Origin: Pseudomonas triticicola
Lineage (GTDB): Bacteria; Pseudomonadota; Gammaproteobacteria; Pseudomonadales; Pseudomonadaceae
DNA: 64,000 nt
Direction of reading: 5' to 3'
NCBI RefSeq assembly: GCF_019145375.1
Contig: NZ_JAHSTX010000002.1
Span: 314,001-378,000 of the forward strand
Position numbers and translations under genes: made by a program. How positions within the stretch are numbered: the stretch's first letter is position 1; every line of letters starts with the position of its first letter. This document shows, piece by piece, positions 8,386-17,518 of the stretch. The notes under the pieces are model-generated. The model was not told the origin of the DNA and did not search any database. It saw only the letters and a program-made list of their open reading frames with translations.

Positions 8386-9520
8386 TTTCGATCGCATGCT
8401 CTCCAGCGAGGATGTGATGCGTCGCCGCGCGACGTTGCTGCAAAGACTGCATATCGATGGTCCGCTGTTGATCCTGTTGCTGATCCTCGCCGCCGGCAGC
8501 CTGTTCGTGCTGTATTCGGCCAGCGGCAAGAGCTGGGATCTGCTCGGCAAGCAGGCCACATCCTTCGGTATCGGTCTGGTGGCGATGATCGTCATCGCCC
8601 AGTTCGAACCGCGTTTCATGGCCCGTTGGGTGCCGCTCGGTTACGTGATCGGCGTGGTCTTGCTGATTGTCGTCGACATCATGGGCCACAACGCCATGGG
8701 CGCCACGCGCTGGATCAACATCCCCGGGGTGATCCGCTTCCAGCCCTCGGAATTCATGAAGATCCTGATGCCGGCAACCATCGCCTGGTATCTGTCCAAA
8801 CGCACCTTGCCGCCGCAGCTCAAGCACGTCGGCATCAGCCTGATGCTGATTGGCGTGCCGTTCATTCTGATCGTGCGCCAGCCGGATCTGGGGACTTCGC
8901 TGCTGATTCTCGCCGGTGGCGCCTTCGTGCTGTTCATGGGTGGCCTGCGCTGGCGCTGGATTCTCAGCGTGCTGGCGGCGGCGGTGCCGGTGTCGGTGGC
9001 GATGTGGTTCTTCGTCATGCACGACTATCAGAAGCAACGGGTCCTGACTTTCCTCGACCCGGAAAGCGATCCGCTCGGTACCGGCTGGAACATCATCCAG
9101 TCCAAAGCCGCGATCGGTTCCGGCGGCGTCTTCGGCAAAGGCTGGCTGCTCGGCACCCAGTCGCACCTGGACTTTCTCCCGGAAAGCCACACCGACTTCA
9201 TCATTGCCGTACTCGGTGAAGAGTTCGGCCTGGTGGGGATTTGCGCGCTGCTGCTGATCTATCTGTTGTTGATCGGTCGCGGGCTGGTGATCACCGCGCA
9301 GGCGCAAACGCTGTTCGGCAAATTGCTCGCCGGCGCGTTGACCATGACTTTTTTTGTTTACGTTTTCGTCAACATCGGTATGGTCAGTGGCCTGTTGCCG
9401 GTCGTGGGGGTGCCGTTGCCGTTCATTAGCTACGGAGGAACTTCGCTGGTGACGCTGCTGTCAGCGTTTGGGGTTTTGATGTCGATCCATACCCATCGCA
9501 AGTGGATCGCACAGGTTTGA
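8378..9520 (+). CDS. rodA: Rod-shape SEDS peptidoglycan glycosyltransferase
   Basis: A 380-residue integral membrane protein of the SEDS family that polymerises lipid II into glycan strands; it is the partner of PBP2. About ten hydrophobic helices are visible, with family segments WINIPGVIRFQPSEFMKI, LDFLPESHTDFIIAVLGEEFG and the C-terminal PLPFISYGGTSLVT. The start could be GTG 8375 or ATG 8378; GGAGG at 8361-8365 sits 9 or 12 bases upstream. Either overlaps the last bases of mrdA, so translation is coupled. mltB begins 17 bases after the stop. Confidence 0.96.
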   Translation: MNNFDRMLSSEDVMRRRATLLQRLHIDGPLLILLLILAAGSLFVLYSASGKSWDLLGKQATSFGIGLVAMIVIAQFEPRFMARWVPLGYVIGVVLLIVVDIMGHNAMGATRWINIPGVIRFQPSEFMKILMPATIAWYLSKRTLPPQLKHVGISLMLIGVPFILIVRQPDLGTSLLILAGGAFVLFMGGLRWRWILSVLAAAVPVSVAMWFFVMHDYQKQRVLTFLDPESDPLGTGWNIIQSKAAIGSGGVFGKGWLLGTQSHLDFLPESHTDFIIAVLGEEFGLVGICALLLIYLLLIGRGLVITAQAQTLFGKLLAGALTMTFFVYVFVNIGMVSGLLPVVGVPLPFISYGGTSLVTLLSAFGVLMSIHTHRKWIAQV

Positions 9521-9537
9521 ATAAGGTGAAGAGTGCA

Positions 9538-10548
9538 ATGCAAGTAATGCGTGGCTGGGCGACTCGATGCGCGCCAGTGGTAGGCCTGATGGGCCTCCTG
9601 GGCAGCATGCAGGAAGCGCTGGCCGGCGACTATGAAGGCTCGCCGCAGGTGGCCGAGTTCGTCGGCGAAATGACCCGCGACTACGGTTTCGCCGGTGAAC
9701 AACTGATGGGTGTGTTCCGCGAGGCGCAACGCAAGCAGTCGATTCTCGACGCCATCTCCAGACCCGCCGAACGGGTCAAGCAGTGGAATGAATATCGCCC
9801 GATGTTCATCACTGACGCGCGCATCGCCCGGGGTGTCGACTTCTGGCGTCAGCACGAGGCGACCCTGGCCCGTGCCGAGCAGGAATACGGCGTGCCGGCA
9901 CAAGTGATCGTGTCGATCATCGGCGTCGAGACCTTTTTCGGACGTAATACCGGTAATTTCCGCGTGATCGATGCGTTGTCGACCCTCGGCTTCGACTATC
10001 CTCCCCGTGCCGAATTTTTCCGCAAGGAATTGCGTGAGTTCCTCCTGCTGGCCCGTGAAGAGCAGGTCGACCCGCTGACCCTGAAAGGCTCGTACGCAGG
10101 GGCCATGGGCCTGCCGCAGTTCATGCCGAGCAGCTTTCGCGCCTACGCGGTGGACTTCGACGGTGATGGCCACATCAATATCTGGAACAACCCGGACGAT
10201 GCCATTGGCAGCGTCGCCAGTTACTTCAAGCGTCACGGCTGGGTCGCCGGCGAGCCGGTGGTCAGCCGCGCCGATGTACGCGGCGAGCAGGCCGATGAAG
10301 GCCTGACCACTGGTATCGAACCAGTGAAGACGGTCGCAGAGTTGCGGGCGCTGGGCTGGTCAAGTCATGATGCGCTGCGCGATGATATGCCGGTTACCGC
10401 ATTTCGCCTCGAAGGCGACAACGGCCCTGAATACTGGATGGGCCTGCAGAATTTCTACGCGATCACGCGTTATAACCGCAGCGTGATGTACGCCATGGCC
10501 GTACATCAACTGTCTGAACAGCTGGTACAAGCACGGGGCGTCAAGTAA
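9538..10548 (+). CDS. mltB: Lytic murein transglycosylase B
   Basis: A 336-residue exported lytic transglycosylase (SLT_2/MltB family, glycoside hydrolase family 103) that cleaves the MurNAc-GlcNAc bond forming 1,6-anhydro ends. The signal peptide is residues 1 to about 25, ending in EALAG; there is no lipobox cysteine, so the product is probably soluble in the periplasm. The catalytic glutamate is in IIGVETFFGRNTG (Glu131), followed by GSYAGAMGLPQFMPSS and YAVDFDGDGHINIW. The start ATG 9538 has a purine-rich GAAGAG site. Its stop overlaps the rlpA start (TAATG). The P. aeruginosa counterpart is PA4001. Confidence 0.94.
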   Translation: MQVMRGWATRCAPVVGLMGLLGSMQEALAGDYEGSPQVAEFVGEMTRDYGFAGEQLMGVFREAQRKQSILDAISRPAERVKQWNEYRPMFITDARIARGVDFWRQHEATLARAEQEYGVPAQVIVSIIGVETFFGRNTGNFRVIDALSTLGFDYPPRAEFFRKELREFLLLAREEQVDPLTLKGSYAGAMGLPQFMPSSFRAYAVDFDGDGHINIWNNPDDAIGSVASYFKRHGWVAGEPVVSRADVRGEQADEGLTTGIEPVKTVAELRALGWSSHDALRDDMPVTAFRLEGDNGPEYWMGLQNFYAITRYNRSVMYAMAVHQLSEQLVQARGVK

Positions 10549-11558
10549 TGCAGGCATTGCCTAACAATAAACCCCTGAAGCTGGTGGCTTTCGCTGCGTT
10601 GGCAGTCCTGGTCGCCAGTTGCACGACCAGCCGTACGCCGACGCAGAAAACCCCGTCCACCGCTGTCCGCGCCCAGCCAGGCCTGGACATCAACCGCGCG
10701 CACAAAGACGGCGCGCCGTGGTGGGATGTCGATGTTTCGCGCATCCCGGATGCGACACCGACCCTGCACACCGGCCCGTACAAGGCCAATCCTTACACCG
10801 TGCTGGGCAAGACCTATTTTCCGTTGCAGGAATCCAAGACCTACGTGGCTTCGGGCACGGCGTCCTGGTACGGCACCAAGTTCCATGGCCAGAACACCGC
10901 CAACGGCGAAGTGTATGACCTGTACGGCATGAGTGCCGCGCACAAGACCTTGCCGCTGCCAAGTTACGTCCGGGTGACCAACCTGGACAACAACAAGACC
11001 GTGATCCTGCGCGTCAACGACCGTGGGCCGTTCTACTCCGATCGAATCATTGACTTGTCTTATGCTGCGGCGAAGAAACTCGGCTATGCCGAAACCGGCA
11101 CCGCGCGGGTCAAGGTCGAAGGCATCGATCCGCAGCAGTGGTGGGCGGCCAAGGGCCGTCCGGCGCCGCTGATGCTCAATGAGCCGCAAGTGGCGCAGAA
11201 TAGCGCGCCAGTGATTACGGCTTCGGCCGGCACCGTCGAGCAATGGACGCCGCCGCCGCAGCAACACGCCGCGGCCGTGGTGCCCGTGCAGATCGATGCA
11301 AAAAAAAACGCTTCTGCACCAGCGTCTGGCCAGTATCTGCAGGTGGGCGCGTTCGCCAACCCGGACGCTGCCGAACTGCTGAGGTCGAAGCTCAGCGGGA
11401 TGGTGAGCGCGCCGGTGTTCATCAGCTCGATCGTGCGCAATCAGCAGACCCTGCACCGGGTACGCCTGGGGCCGATCGGCTCGCCGGGTGAGATCGCCCA
11501 GGTGCAGAACAGTGTGCGTCTGGCCAATCTGGGTTCGCCCAGCGTGGTCACCGAGTAA
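10548..11558 (+). CDS. rlpA: Septal ring lytic transglycosylase lipoprotein RlpA
   Basis: A 336-residue outer-membrane lipoprotein; in P. aeruginosa RlpA cleaves glycan strands lacking stem peptides and helps daughter-cell separation. The lipobox is VASC with the modified cysteine at 25. The double-psi beta-barrel domain spans about 100-190, with the conserved SAAHKTLPLPS histidine and the VNDRGPF aspartate. A Pro/Ala/Gln-rich linker follows, and a C-terminal SPOR domain (about 258-336, QYLQVGAFANPDAAELLRSK) binds denuded septal glycan. It starts at the last base of the mltB stop, so the two are translationally coupled. Confidence 0.96.
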   Translation: MQALPNNKPLKLVAFAALAVLVASCTTSRTPTQKTPSTAVRAQPGLDINRAHKDGAPWWDVDVSRIPDATPTLHTGPYKANPYTVLGKTYFPLQESKTYVASGTASWYGTKFHGQNTANGEVYDLYGMSAAHKTLPLPSYVRVTNLDNNKTVILRVNDRGPFYSDRIIDLSYAAAKKLGYAETGTARVKVEGIDPQQWWAAKGRPAPLMLNEPQVAQNSAPVITASAGTVEQWTPPPQQHAAAVVPVQIDAKKNASAPASGQYLQVGAFANPDAAELLRSKLSGMVSAPVFISSIVRNQQTLHRVRLGPIGSPGEIAQVQNSVRLANLGSPSVVTE

Positions 11559-11577
11559 CACGTAGACCTTGATTGAC

Positions 11578-11607
11578 GGTTCACTCGCGGTATTCGGGGG
11601 GTGAACC
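11578..11607. other. Inverted repeat after rlpA
   Basis: Arms GGTTCAC (11578-11584) and GTGAACC (11601-11607) lie 20 bases after the rlpA stop. There is no T-run, so it is not a standard intrinsic terminator; it could stabilise the 3' end of the mltB-rlpA message. Confidence 0.35.
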
Positions 11608-11745
11608 AGGTTGTTGGCTCGTCGAAGAACAAAAGCCCGGCAAGGGTGACTGGAGTGAGCAACTGAACACGCGATGGCCCGTTAGAAGGCTGTCTGAATA
11701 AGTTTTGCCTTCGGGCAAGTTTCCATTAGCGATTTCGAGAGACGG

Positions 11746-12903
11746 ATGAACATCACCACCTTTGCCAAACGCCTGTGTCTGCTAGTCCCGCTGCTCCTCT
11801 CGCCAGCCGCATTCGCGGCCGAGATGATGCCGTCGCCACCACAACTGGCCGCCAAGGCCTATGTTCTGATGGATGCCAGCAGCGGCAACGTGCTGGTCGA
11901 GAACAACGGCGACCAGCGTCTGCCACCGGCCAGCCTGACCAAGCTGATGACCGCCTACATCGCGACCCTGGAAATCCGTCGCGGCCAGATCGGTGAAAAC
12001 GATCCGGTGACCGTCAGCGAAAACGCCTGGCGCACCGGCGGTTCGCGGATGTTCATCAAGGTCGGTTCGCAGGTCACTGTCAGCGACCTGCTGCACGGCA
12101 TCATCATCCAGTCGGGTAACGACGCCAGCGTCGCCCTGGCCGAGCACATCGCCGGCAGCGAAGACGCCTTCGCCGATCTGATGAACAAGACCGTCACCGA
12201 ACTGGGCATGACCAATACCCACTTCATGAACCCGACCGGTCTGCCAAACCCTGAGCACTACTCGTCGGCGCACGACATGGCGATTCTGGCCCGTGCGATC
12301 ATCCACGAAGACCCGGCTCACTATGCGATCTACTCGCAGAAAGAGTTCTTCTGGAACGGCATCAAGCAGCCTAACCGCAACCTGCTGCTGTGGCGCGACA
12401 AGACCGTTGACGGTCTGAAAACCGGCCACACCGATGAAGCCGGCTACTGCATGGTGTCCTCGGCGGTACGTGACGGCCAGCGTCTGATCGCCGTGGTGTT
12501 CGGCACCAACAGCGAAGTGGCCCGCGCGGCTGAAACCCAAAAGCTGCTGACCTACGGTTTCCGCTTCTTCGAAACCCAGACCTTCTACCAGAAGGGCACC
12601 GAACTGGCGCAGGCGCCGGTATGGAAAGGCACCACCAGCCAGGTCAAGGCCGGCCTGGCGCAAGACCTGACCATGACCCTGCCGAAAGGCCAGCTGAAAA
12701 AGCTCGCTGCCAGCATGACCATGAACCCGCAACTGGTCGCACCAATCGCCAAGGGCGACGTGATCGGTAAAGTCGAAGTCAAACTGGAAGACAAGGTAGT
12801 GCACAGCGCCGACCTGATCGCTCTGGACGGCGTCGAGGAGGGTGGTATCTTCCGCCGCATGTGGGATAGCATCCGTCTATTCTTCTACGGCTTGTTCAAC
12901 TGA
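11746..12903 (+). CDS. dacC: D-alanyl-D-alanine carboxypeptidase (PBP5/6 type)
   Basis: A 385-residue low-molecular-weight penicillin-binding protein that trims the terminal D-Ala from peptidoglycan stem peptides. The signal peptide is cleaved after AAFA (about residue 24). Active-site motifs are SLTK (Ser63, Lys66), SGN (123-125) and KTG (225-227). The PBP5 C-terminal beta domain covers about 275-365, and the last 20 residues (RRMWDSIRLFFYGLFN) form the amphipathic helix that anchors the protein to the inner membrane. The start ATG follows GAGACGG. The 187-base gap from rlpA suggests its own promoter. PA3999 is the counterpart. Confidence 0.96.
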   Translation: MNITTFAKRLCLLVPLLLSPAAFAAEMMPSPPQLAAKAYVLMDASSGNVLVENNGDQRLPPASLTKLMTAYIATLEIRRGQIGENDPVTVSENAWRTGGSRMFIKVGSQVTVSDLLHGIIIQSGNDASVALAEHIAGSEDAFADLMNKTVTELGMTNTHFMNPTGLPNPEHYSSAHDMAILARAIIHEDPAHYAIYSQKEFFWNGIKQPNRNLLLWRDKTVDGLKTGHTDEAGYCMVSSAVRDGQRLIAVVFGTNSEVARAAETQKLLTYGFRFFETQTFYQKGTELAQAPVWKGTTSQVKAGLAQDLTMTLPKGQLKKLAASMTMNPQLVAPIAKGDVIGKVEVKLEDKVVHSADLIALDGVEEGGIFRRMWDSIRLFFYGLFN

Positions 12904-12918
12904 TTTTGTGTTGACCTG

Positions 12919-12951
12919 CATGGCCCCGCCCCGATCCGGTGCGGGGCCATG
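12919..12951. terminator. GC-rich hairpin after dacC
   Basis: Arms CATGGCCCCGC and GCGGGGCCATG form an 11-pair stem 16 bases after the dacC stop. There is no U-tract, so termination would be weak or factor-dependent; ybeD may partly be read through from dacC. Confidence 0.5.
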
Positions 12952-12989
12952 TGCGTTACCACGGCTTGCACTCTAGAGGCCGTTACGCC

Positions 12990-13265
12990 ATGACCGATAC
13001 CGAAGTAAAGGCGCCAAAGATCGAATTTCCCCAGACCGATTATCCGATCAAGGTGATCAGTGATACGGGTGTTGGCAACAAGGACAAGATCATTGCGATC
13101 GTCCTGAAACACGCGACCATCAATGATGAGCGCATCGACGAGCGTCAAAGCAGCAACGGCAAATACACCACCATCCAGTTGCACATCGTCGCCACCGACC
13201 AGGATCAGCTGTACAACATCAACAGCGAACTGCGGGCTTCCGGCATCGTGCACATGGTGTTGTGA
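12990..13265 (+). CDS. ybeD: YbeD family protein (DUF493)
   Basis: A 91-residue cytoplasmic protein with a ferredoxin-like ACT-type fold, conserved next to lipB in gammaproteobacteria. The family core is visible: [34 protein letters not shown] and the C-terminal SGIVHMVL. Its biochemical role is not established; the fixed position before lipB suggests a link to lipoate metabolism or its regulation. The start is ATG 12990, after AGAGG; an upstream in-frame codon at 12939 lies in the terminator hairpin and is rejected. The stop TGA overlaps the lipB start. Confidence 0.92.
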   Translation: MTDTEVKAPKIEFPQTDYPIKVISDTGVGNKDKIIAIVLKHATINDERIDERQSSNGKYTTIQLHIVATDQDQLYNINSELRASGIVHMVL

Positions 13266-13912
13266 TGCACGGCACGCTGGGCTTTCGCGAGCTGGGCCAG
13301 ATGGCTTACGAGCCGGTCTGGCATGCCATGCAGCGCTTTACCAACGAACGCGGCAATACTGCCGCCGACGAAATCTGGCTCGTCGAACACCCGCCGGTGT
13401 TCACCCAGGGCCAGGCTGGCAAGGCCGAACACCTGTTGCTGCCGGGAGATATTCCGGTGGTGCAGGTCGATCGTGGCGGCCAAGTGACTTATCATGGCCC
13501 CGGGCAACTGGTGGCCTATCTGTTACTGGATGTGCGCAAGCTGGGTTTCGGCGTGCGTGATCTGGTCAGCCGCATGGAAGCCTGCCTGATCGAACTGCTG
13601 GCCAGCTACGGCGTCACCGCCGCCGCCAAGCCAGATGCTCCCGGCGTATACGTCGATGGAGCGAAAATCGCTTCTCTGGGTTTGCGCATTCGCCACGGTT
13701 GTTCCTTTCATGGCCTGGCCCTGAACGTGGATATGAACCTGGAACCGTTTCGACGGATTAATCCCTGCGGCTACGCCGGGCTGGCGATGACCCAGCTGAG
13801 CGATCACGCAGGATCGATTGAATTTGCCGAGGTAAGTGCCCGGCTGCGCGCGCAGCTCGTCAAACACCTCGACTATGCTGAGCAGACGACCCTCACGGGC
13901 GGAATCGACTGA
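13265..13912 (+). CDS. lipB: Octanoyl-(ACP) protein N-octanoyltransferase
   Basis: A 215-residue cytoplasmic enzyme that transfers octanoate from acyl carrier protein to lipoyl domains of the 2-oxoacid dehydrogenases and the glycine cleavage H protein. The family signature [20 protein letters not shown] is at about 70-89, and the catalytic pair is Lys134 (DGAKIASLG) and Cys168 (INPCGYAG). The ATG at 13265 shares its A with the ybeD stop (TGATG), giving translational coupling. lipA begins one base after its stop. Confidence 0.97.
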   Translation: MHGTLGFRELGQMAYEPVWHAMQRFTNERGNTAADEIWLVEHPPVFTQGQAGKAEHLLLPGDIPVVQVDRGGQVTYHGPGQLVAYLLLDVRKLGFGVRDLVSRMEACLIELLASYGVTAAAKPDAPGVYVDGAKIASLGLRIRHGCSFHGLALNVDMNLEPFRRINPCGYAGLAMTQLSDHAGSIEFAEVSARLRAQLVKHLDYAEQTTLTGGID

Positions 13913-13913
13913 T

Positions 13914-14936
13914 ATGACTACTGATGCAGTGCAAACCATGATCCCGACGCTCGACGTGACCGAGCGCCCGGCCCCGCGTCCCAAGGTTGAAGCCGGCGTC
14001 AAGCTGCGCGGCGCCGAGAAGGTTGCACGCATCCCGGTCAAGATCATCCCGACCACCGAACTGCCGAAGAAACCCGACTGGATTCGCGTGCGCATCCCGG
14101 TTTCGCCGGAAGTCGACCGCATCAAGAGCCTGCTGCGCAAGCACAAGCTGCACAGCGTCTGCGAAGAAGCGTCCTGCCCGAACCTCGGCGAATGCTTCTC
14201 CGGCGGCACCGCGACCTTCATGATCATGGGCGACATCTGCACCCGTCGCTGCCCGTTCTGCGACGTTGGCCACGGTCGTCCGAAGCCTCTGGACGTCAAC
14301 GAGCCGGAAAGCCTGGCCATCGCCATCGCCGACCTCAAGCTCAAATACGTGGTGATCACTTCGGTGGACCGCGATGACCTGCGTGACGGCGGTGCCCAGC
14401 ACTTTGCCGACTGCATCCGCGAGATCCGCAAACTGTCGCCGAACGTGCAGCTCGAGACCCTGGTCCCGGACTACCGTGGCCGCATGGACATCGCCCTGGA
14501 AATCACCGCTGCCGAGCCGCCGGATGTGTTCAACCACAACCTGGAAACCGTGCCGCGCCTGTACAAGGCTGCGCGTCCGGGCTCGGATTACCAGTGGTCG
14601 CTGACCCTGCTGCAACGCTTCAAGCAGATGATGCCGCACATTCCGACCAAGTCCGGCCTGATGCTGGGTCTGGGCGAGACCGACGAGGAAGTCATCGAAG
14701 TCATGAAGCGCATGCGCGAACACGACATCGACATGCTGACCCTCGGTCAATACCTGCAACCGTCGCGCAGTCACTTGCCGGTGCAGCGTTTCGTGCACCC
14801 GGACACCTTCGCCTGGTTCGCCGAAGAAGGTTACAAGATGGGCTTCAAGAACGTCGCTTCGGGCCCGCTGGTACGTTCCTCGTACCACGCCGACGAGCAG
14901 GCGAAGCTGGTCAAGGCCGAGCTGCTGGGTTCCTGA
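13914..14936 (+). CDS. lipA: Lipoyl synthase (radical SAM)
   Basis: A 340-residue radical-SAM enzyme that inserts two sulfurs into the octanoyl chain made by LipB. The radical-SAM cluster motif CTRRCPFC holds Cys109, 113 and 116. The auxiliary, sacrificial cluster uses [12 protein letters not shown] (Cys83, 88, 94) plus a serine in the C-terminal RSSYHADE. The N-terminal 50 residues are a basic extension common to pseudomonads. The start is ATG 13914, immediately after the lipB stop; upstream in-frame codons lie inside lipB. A strong terminator ends the transcript. In P. aeruginosa the gene is also called lis. Confidence 0.97.
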   Translation: MTTDAVQTMIPTLDVTERPAPRPKVEAGVKLRGAEKVARIPVKIIPTTELPKKPDWIRVRIPVSPEVDRIKSLLRKHKLHSVCEEASCPNLGECFSGGTATFMIMGDICTRRCPFCDVGHGRPKPLDVNEPESLAIAIADLKLKYVVITSVDRDDLRDGGAQHFADCIREIRKLSPNVQLETLVPDYRGRMDIALEITAAEPPDVFNHNLETVPRLYKAARPGSDYQWSLTLLQRFKQMMPHIPTKSGLMLGLGETDEEVIEVMKRMREHDIDMLTLGQYLQPSRSHLPVQRFVHPDTFAWFAEEGYKMGFKNVASGPLVRSSYHADEQAKLVKAELLGS

Positions 14937-14950
14937 TTCACTGCTGATGT

Positions 14951-14992
14951 AAAAATGCCCGCCGAGGACGGTTCCTCGGCGGGCATTTTTTT
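14951..14992. terminator. Intrinsic terminator after lipA (works both ways)
   Basis: An 18-base perfect stem (14951-14968 with 14973-14990) with a four-base loop CGGT has A5 on the left and T7 on the right. It ends the rightward run of genes from proA to lipA and, by symmetry, would also stop leftward transcription. Confidence 0.95.
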
Positions 14993-15068
14993 GCCTGAGA
15001 CAAGGGGCTTTTGTTTGTCTCTTCAGCTGACTACTGTGTGTGCATGACTTTACCGCTGGAGCCCATGG

Positions 15069-16034
15069 ATGACCGTTCGACCGAGCCATACCCTGATTGC
15101 CCACCGAGCCGTACCGGCGCTGCCCTCCGAAGGGACGATCGGCGTCATCGCGCCTGCCGGTCCCGGCGCCCTCGACACTGAAAAAGCGCTTCAGTGGATG
15201 CGCGCGCGTGGCTATGAGCTGAAGGTGTTTCCGGGTGTCTATGAGAAGGACGGCTATCTGGCTGGCAGTGACGACGTACGCCTGCGCGATCTGCACGCGG
15301 CGTTCGCTGACCCCGACGTCGACGCGATCATTTGTCTGCGCGGTGGCTACGGTACGCCGCGTCTGCTCGACCGAATCGATTACGACCTGCTCAGCCGGCA
15401 TGCCAAGCCGTTTGTCGGCTATAGCGACATCACTGCGCTGCACCTGGCCATCAGTCGCTACGCCGGGTTTGTGACCTTTCATGGCCCGCTGCTCAACGCC
15501 GACCTGCTAGGCGACAAAGAGCCGCCGACCGTCACCTCATTCTTCGCCATGCTGCGCGGGCAATTGAAAGCAGGCAGTGTGCTCAGCCACCCCGCGGCGT
15601 ATCCGTTATCAACCGTCGAACCGGGCATCGCTCACGGGCGGTTGCTTGGCGGCAATCTGGCGATGATCGCTGCAACTCTCGGCACGCCCTACGAGATTGA
15701 TGTCGAAGGGGTGATCCTGTTTATCGAAGACATCAACGAGCCTCTGTATCGCATTGATCGCCTGCTGACCCAGATGCGTCTGGCCGGCAAATTGGCCAGG
15801 CTGCGCGGTGTGCTGGTGGGTGATATCGCCGGGGTGGAGGTCGACGCGCTGAATCGGCTGCTCAAGCAAACCTTTGAGCCGTTACGGATTCCGGTGTTGT
15901 CGGGTTGGCGCAGTGGCCATTGCGACCCGAACCTGACGCTGCCGTTGGGCGCGCTGGTGCGCCTGGATGCGGGGAAGCAGGAGTTGCTGCTGGAGCAGGA
16001 TGTGGTGATCAAGGCTGAAACGGTTATTGCCTGA
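15069..16034 (+). CDS. ldcA: LD-carboxypeptidase (muramoyltetrapeptide carboxypeptidase)
   Basis: A 321-residue peptidase of family S66 that removes the terminal D-Ala from murein tetrapeptides during cell-wall recycling in the cytoplasm; no signal peptide is seen. The nucleophile is in VGYSDITALH (Ser119), preceded by AIICLRGGYGTPRLLDRID, and the histidine of the triad is in WRSGHCDPNLTLPLG. The substrate-stabilising segment LEGGNLA-like GRLLGGNLAMIAATLGTP is present. The start ATG 15069 has GGAG eight bases upstream. It stands alone between a terminator and a REP doublet, so it is probably a single-gene unit. Confidence 0.93.
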   Translation: MTVRPSHTLIAHRAVPALPSEGTIGVIAPAGPGALDTEKALQWMRARGYELKVFPGVYEKDGYLAGSDDVRLRDLHAAFADPDVDAIICLRGGYGTPRLLDRIDYDLLSRHAKPFVGYSDITALHLAISRYAGFVTFHGPLLNADLLGDKEPPTVTSFFAMLRGQLKAGSVLSHPAAYPLSTVEPGIAHGRLLGGNLAMIAATLGTPYEIDVEGVILFIEDINEPLYRIDRLLTQMRLAGKLARLRGVLVGDIAGVEVDALNRLLKQTFEPLRIPVLSGWRSGHCDPNLTLPLGALVRLDAGKQELLLEQDVVIKAETVIA

Positions 16035-16043
16035 CAGTCAGTC

Positions 16044-16107
16044 TTCGCGAGCAGGCTCGCTCCCACATTGGAATACGGTCAACTGTGGGAGCGAGCCTGC
16101 TCGCGAA
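16044..16107. repeat. REP doublet (REPIN), inward order
   Basis: An inverted copy (TTCGCGAGC...CCCAC) comes first and the direct copy second, the opposite order to the doublet at 2471. Only about 14 bases separate them. The element lies between the convergent ends of ldcA and the lytic transglycosylase gene. Confidence 0.9.
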
Positions 16108-16134
16108 AGCGATATCCGCCATACGGCGGTCTTT

Positions 16135-17457
16135 CTATTGGTTGCGCAGGCTCTCAAGCAACTTGTGCGTCGGATACCCATCCGCCGGCCAGCCCAGCGC
16201 CTGCTGGGCACTGCGAATGGCCTTGCGGGTATTGGCGCCGATAATCCCGTCCGCTGTGCCGGCGTCATAATTACGCGCGCTCAATAGCGTCTGCAATTCG
16301 ATGCGCTCGGTGCGGCTCAGCGGCAGATCATCTTTCGGCCAGCTGCCATTGATCAGGCCCGCGCCCTCGAAGCGCTCGGACAACAGACTCACCGCCAGCG
16401 CATACGACGAAGAATTGTTGTACTTGAGAATCGCGCGGAAGTTATCGAGGATCAGAAACGCCGGGCCGCGATAACCGGCCGGCAACAGCAGGGCGGCGGA
16501 CAGTTGCTCGGAACCGGCTGGCACCTGCGCACCATTGGGCAGGCTCACGCCCAGTTGCCGCCATTCGGCGACGCTTTTGCGAATCGTGCCATCCGCCAGG
16601 GTGTAGTTGAAGCCGCTCGGCAATTGCACTTCAAAACCCCACGGCTGGCCACGTTGCCAGCCCGAGCTTTGCAGGTAATGCGCGGTCGAGGCCAGGGCAT
16701 CGGCCGGGCTGCCCCAGATGTCGCGGCGGCCGTCACCGTCAAAATCCACGGCGTGGGTGTTGTAAGTGGTCGGAATGAACTGGGTCTGGCCCATCGCGCC
16801 GGCCCAGGAGCCGAGCATTTTCTCCGGCGTGATATCGCCCTGCTGCAGAATCTGCAGGGCGGCGATCAACTGCGCGTGAGCAAAGCCCGGGCGACGGCCT
16901 TCGTAGGCGAGGGTGGCCAGCGAGTTGATGACCGACTTGCTGCCCTGGAACTGGCCGAAATTGCTTTCCATGCCCCACACCGACACCAGCGCCTGGCGAT
17001 CCACGCCATAACGCTGCTCAATGCTTTGCAGAATATCGGCGTACTGATTGATCAGCGCCTGACCCTTGCGCACACGCAACGGCGACAACGCGCCGTCGAG
17101 GTATTCCCACACCGGACGGGAAAACTCCGGCTGGCTGCGATCGGCGCGGATCACGCTGGCGTCGAAGCTGACATTGGCAAATGCCTGATCGAACAGCTCG
17201 GGGCGAATCCCGGCGGCTAGGGCATCTTTGCGGAAACCGGCCTGCCATTCGGCGAAGGTCTGGGTCGGTTGAATATCGAGCGGATCGGCGGACGGCACTA
17301 CCGGCGGAATAATCGCTGGGGCCGTGGTAACCGGGGCGGCTTGAAGTGGTTGTGCATCGGCGGCGGTGGGTTTTTCCGCGCAGGCGACAAGCAGAATGAA
17401 GCTGGAGGCAGCGATCAATTGGCGCACGGGCCAACGACGGGAAAGACTTGGGGGCAT
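16135..17457 (-). CDS. Lytic murein transglycosylase with peptidoglycan-binding domain
   Basis: A 440-residue outer-membrane lipoprotein: the lipobox LVAC puts the acylated cysteine at 26. The SLT_2 (MltB-like) catalytic domain spans about 65-365 with the catalytic glutamate in VWGMESNFGQ (Glu165), GSWAGAMGQTQFIPTTY and VDFDGDGRRDIW. A C-terminal peptidoglycan-binding domain 1 is at about 380-440 (LQTLLSARNYDAGTADGII). The P. aeruginosa counterpart is PA3992 (SltB3 type). It is paralogous to the mltB at 9538. The start is ATG 17457; upstream in-frame codons overlap arfA and are rejected. Confidence 0.92.
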   Translation of the reverse strand: MPPSLSRRWPVRQLIAASSFILLVACAEKPTAADAQPLQAAPVTTAPAIIPPVVPSADPLDIQPTQTFAEWQAGFRKDALAAGIRPELFDQAFANVSFDASVIRADRSQPEFSRPVWEYLDGALSPLRVRKGQALINQYADILQSIEQRYGVDRQALVSVWGMESNFGQFQGSKSVINSLATLAYEGRRPGFAHAQLIAALQILQQGDITPEKMLGSWAGAMGQTQFIPTTYNTHAVDFDGDGRRDIWGSPADALASTAHYLQSSGWQRGQPWGFEVQLPSGFNYTLADGTIRKSVAEWRQLGVSLPNGAQVPAGSEQLSAALLLPAGYRGPAFLILDNFRAILKYNNSSSYALAVSLLSERFEGAGLINGSWPKDDLPLSRTERIELQTLLSARNYDAGTADGIIGANTRKAIRSAQQALGWPADGYPTHKLLESLRNQ

Positions 17458-17518
17458 GCACAGTTCCAGGGGAAACGAATCAGGTGCAGACCTTAACATG
17501 AGCGGGGGGTGGTGCGCT

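Noticed and set aside
6313..8619. Long leftward frames opposite mrdA, rodA and others
   Set aside because: They are antisense shadows: composition rich in Arg, His and Gln, with no recognisable domains and no ribosome sites.
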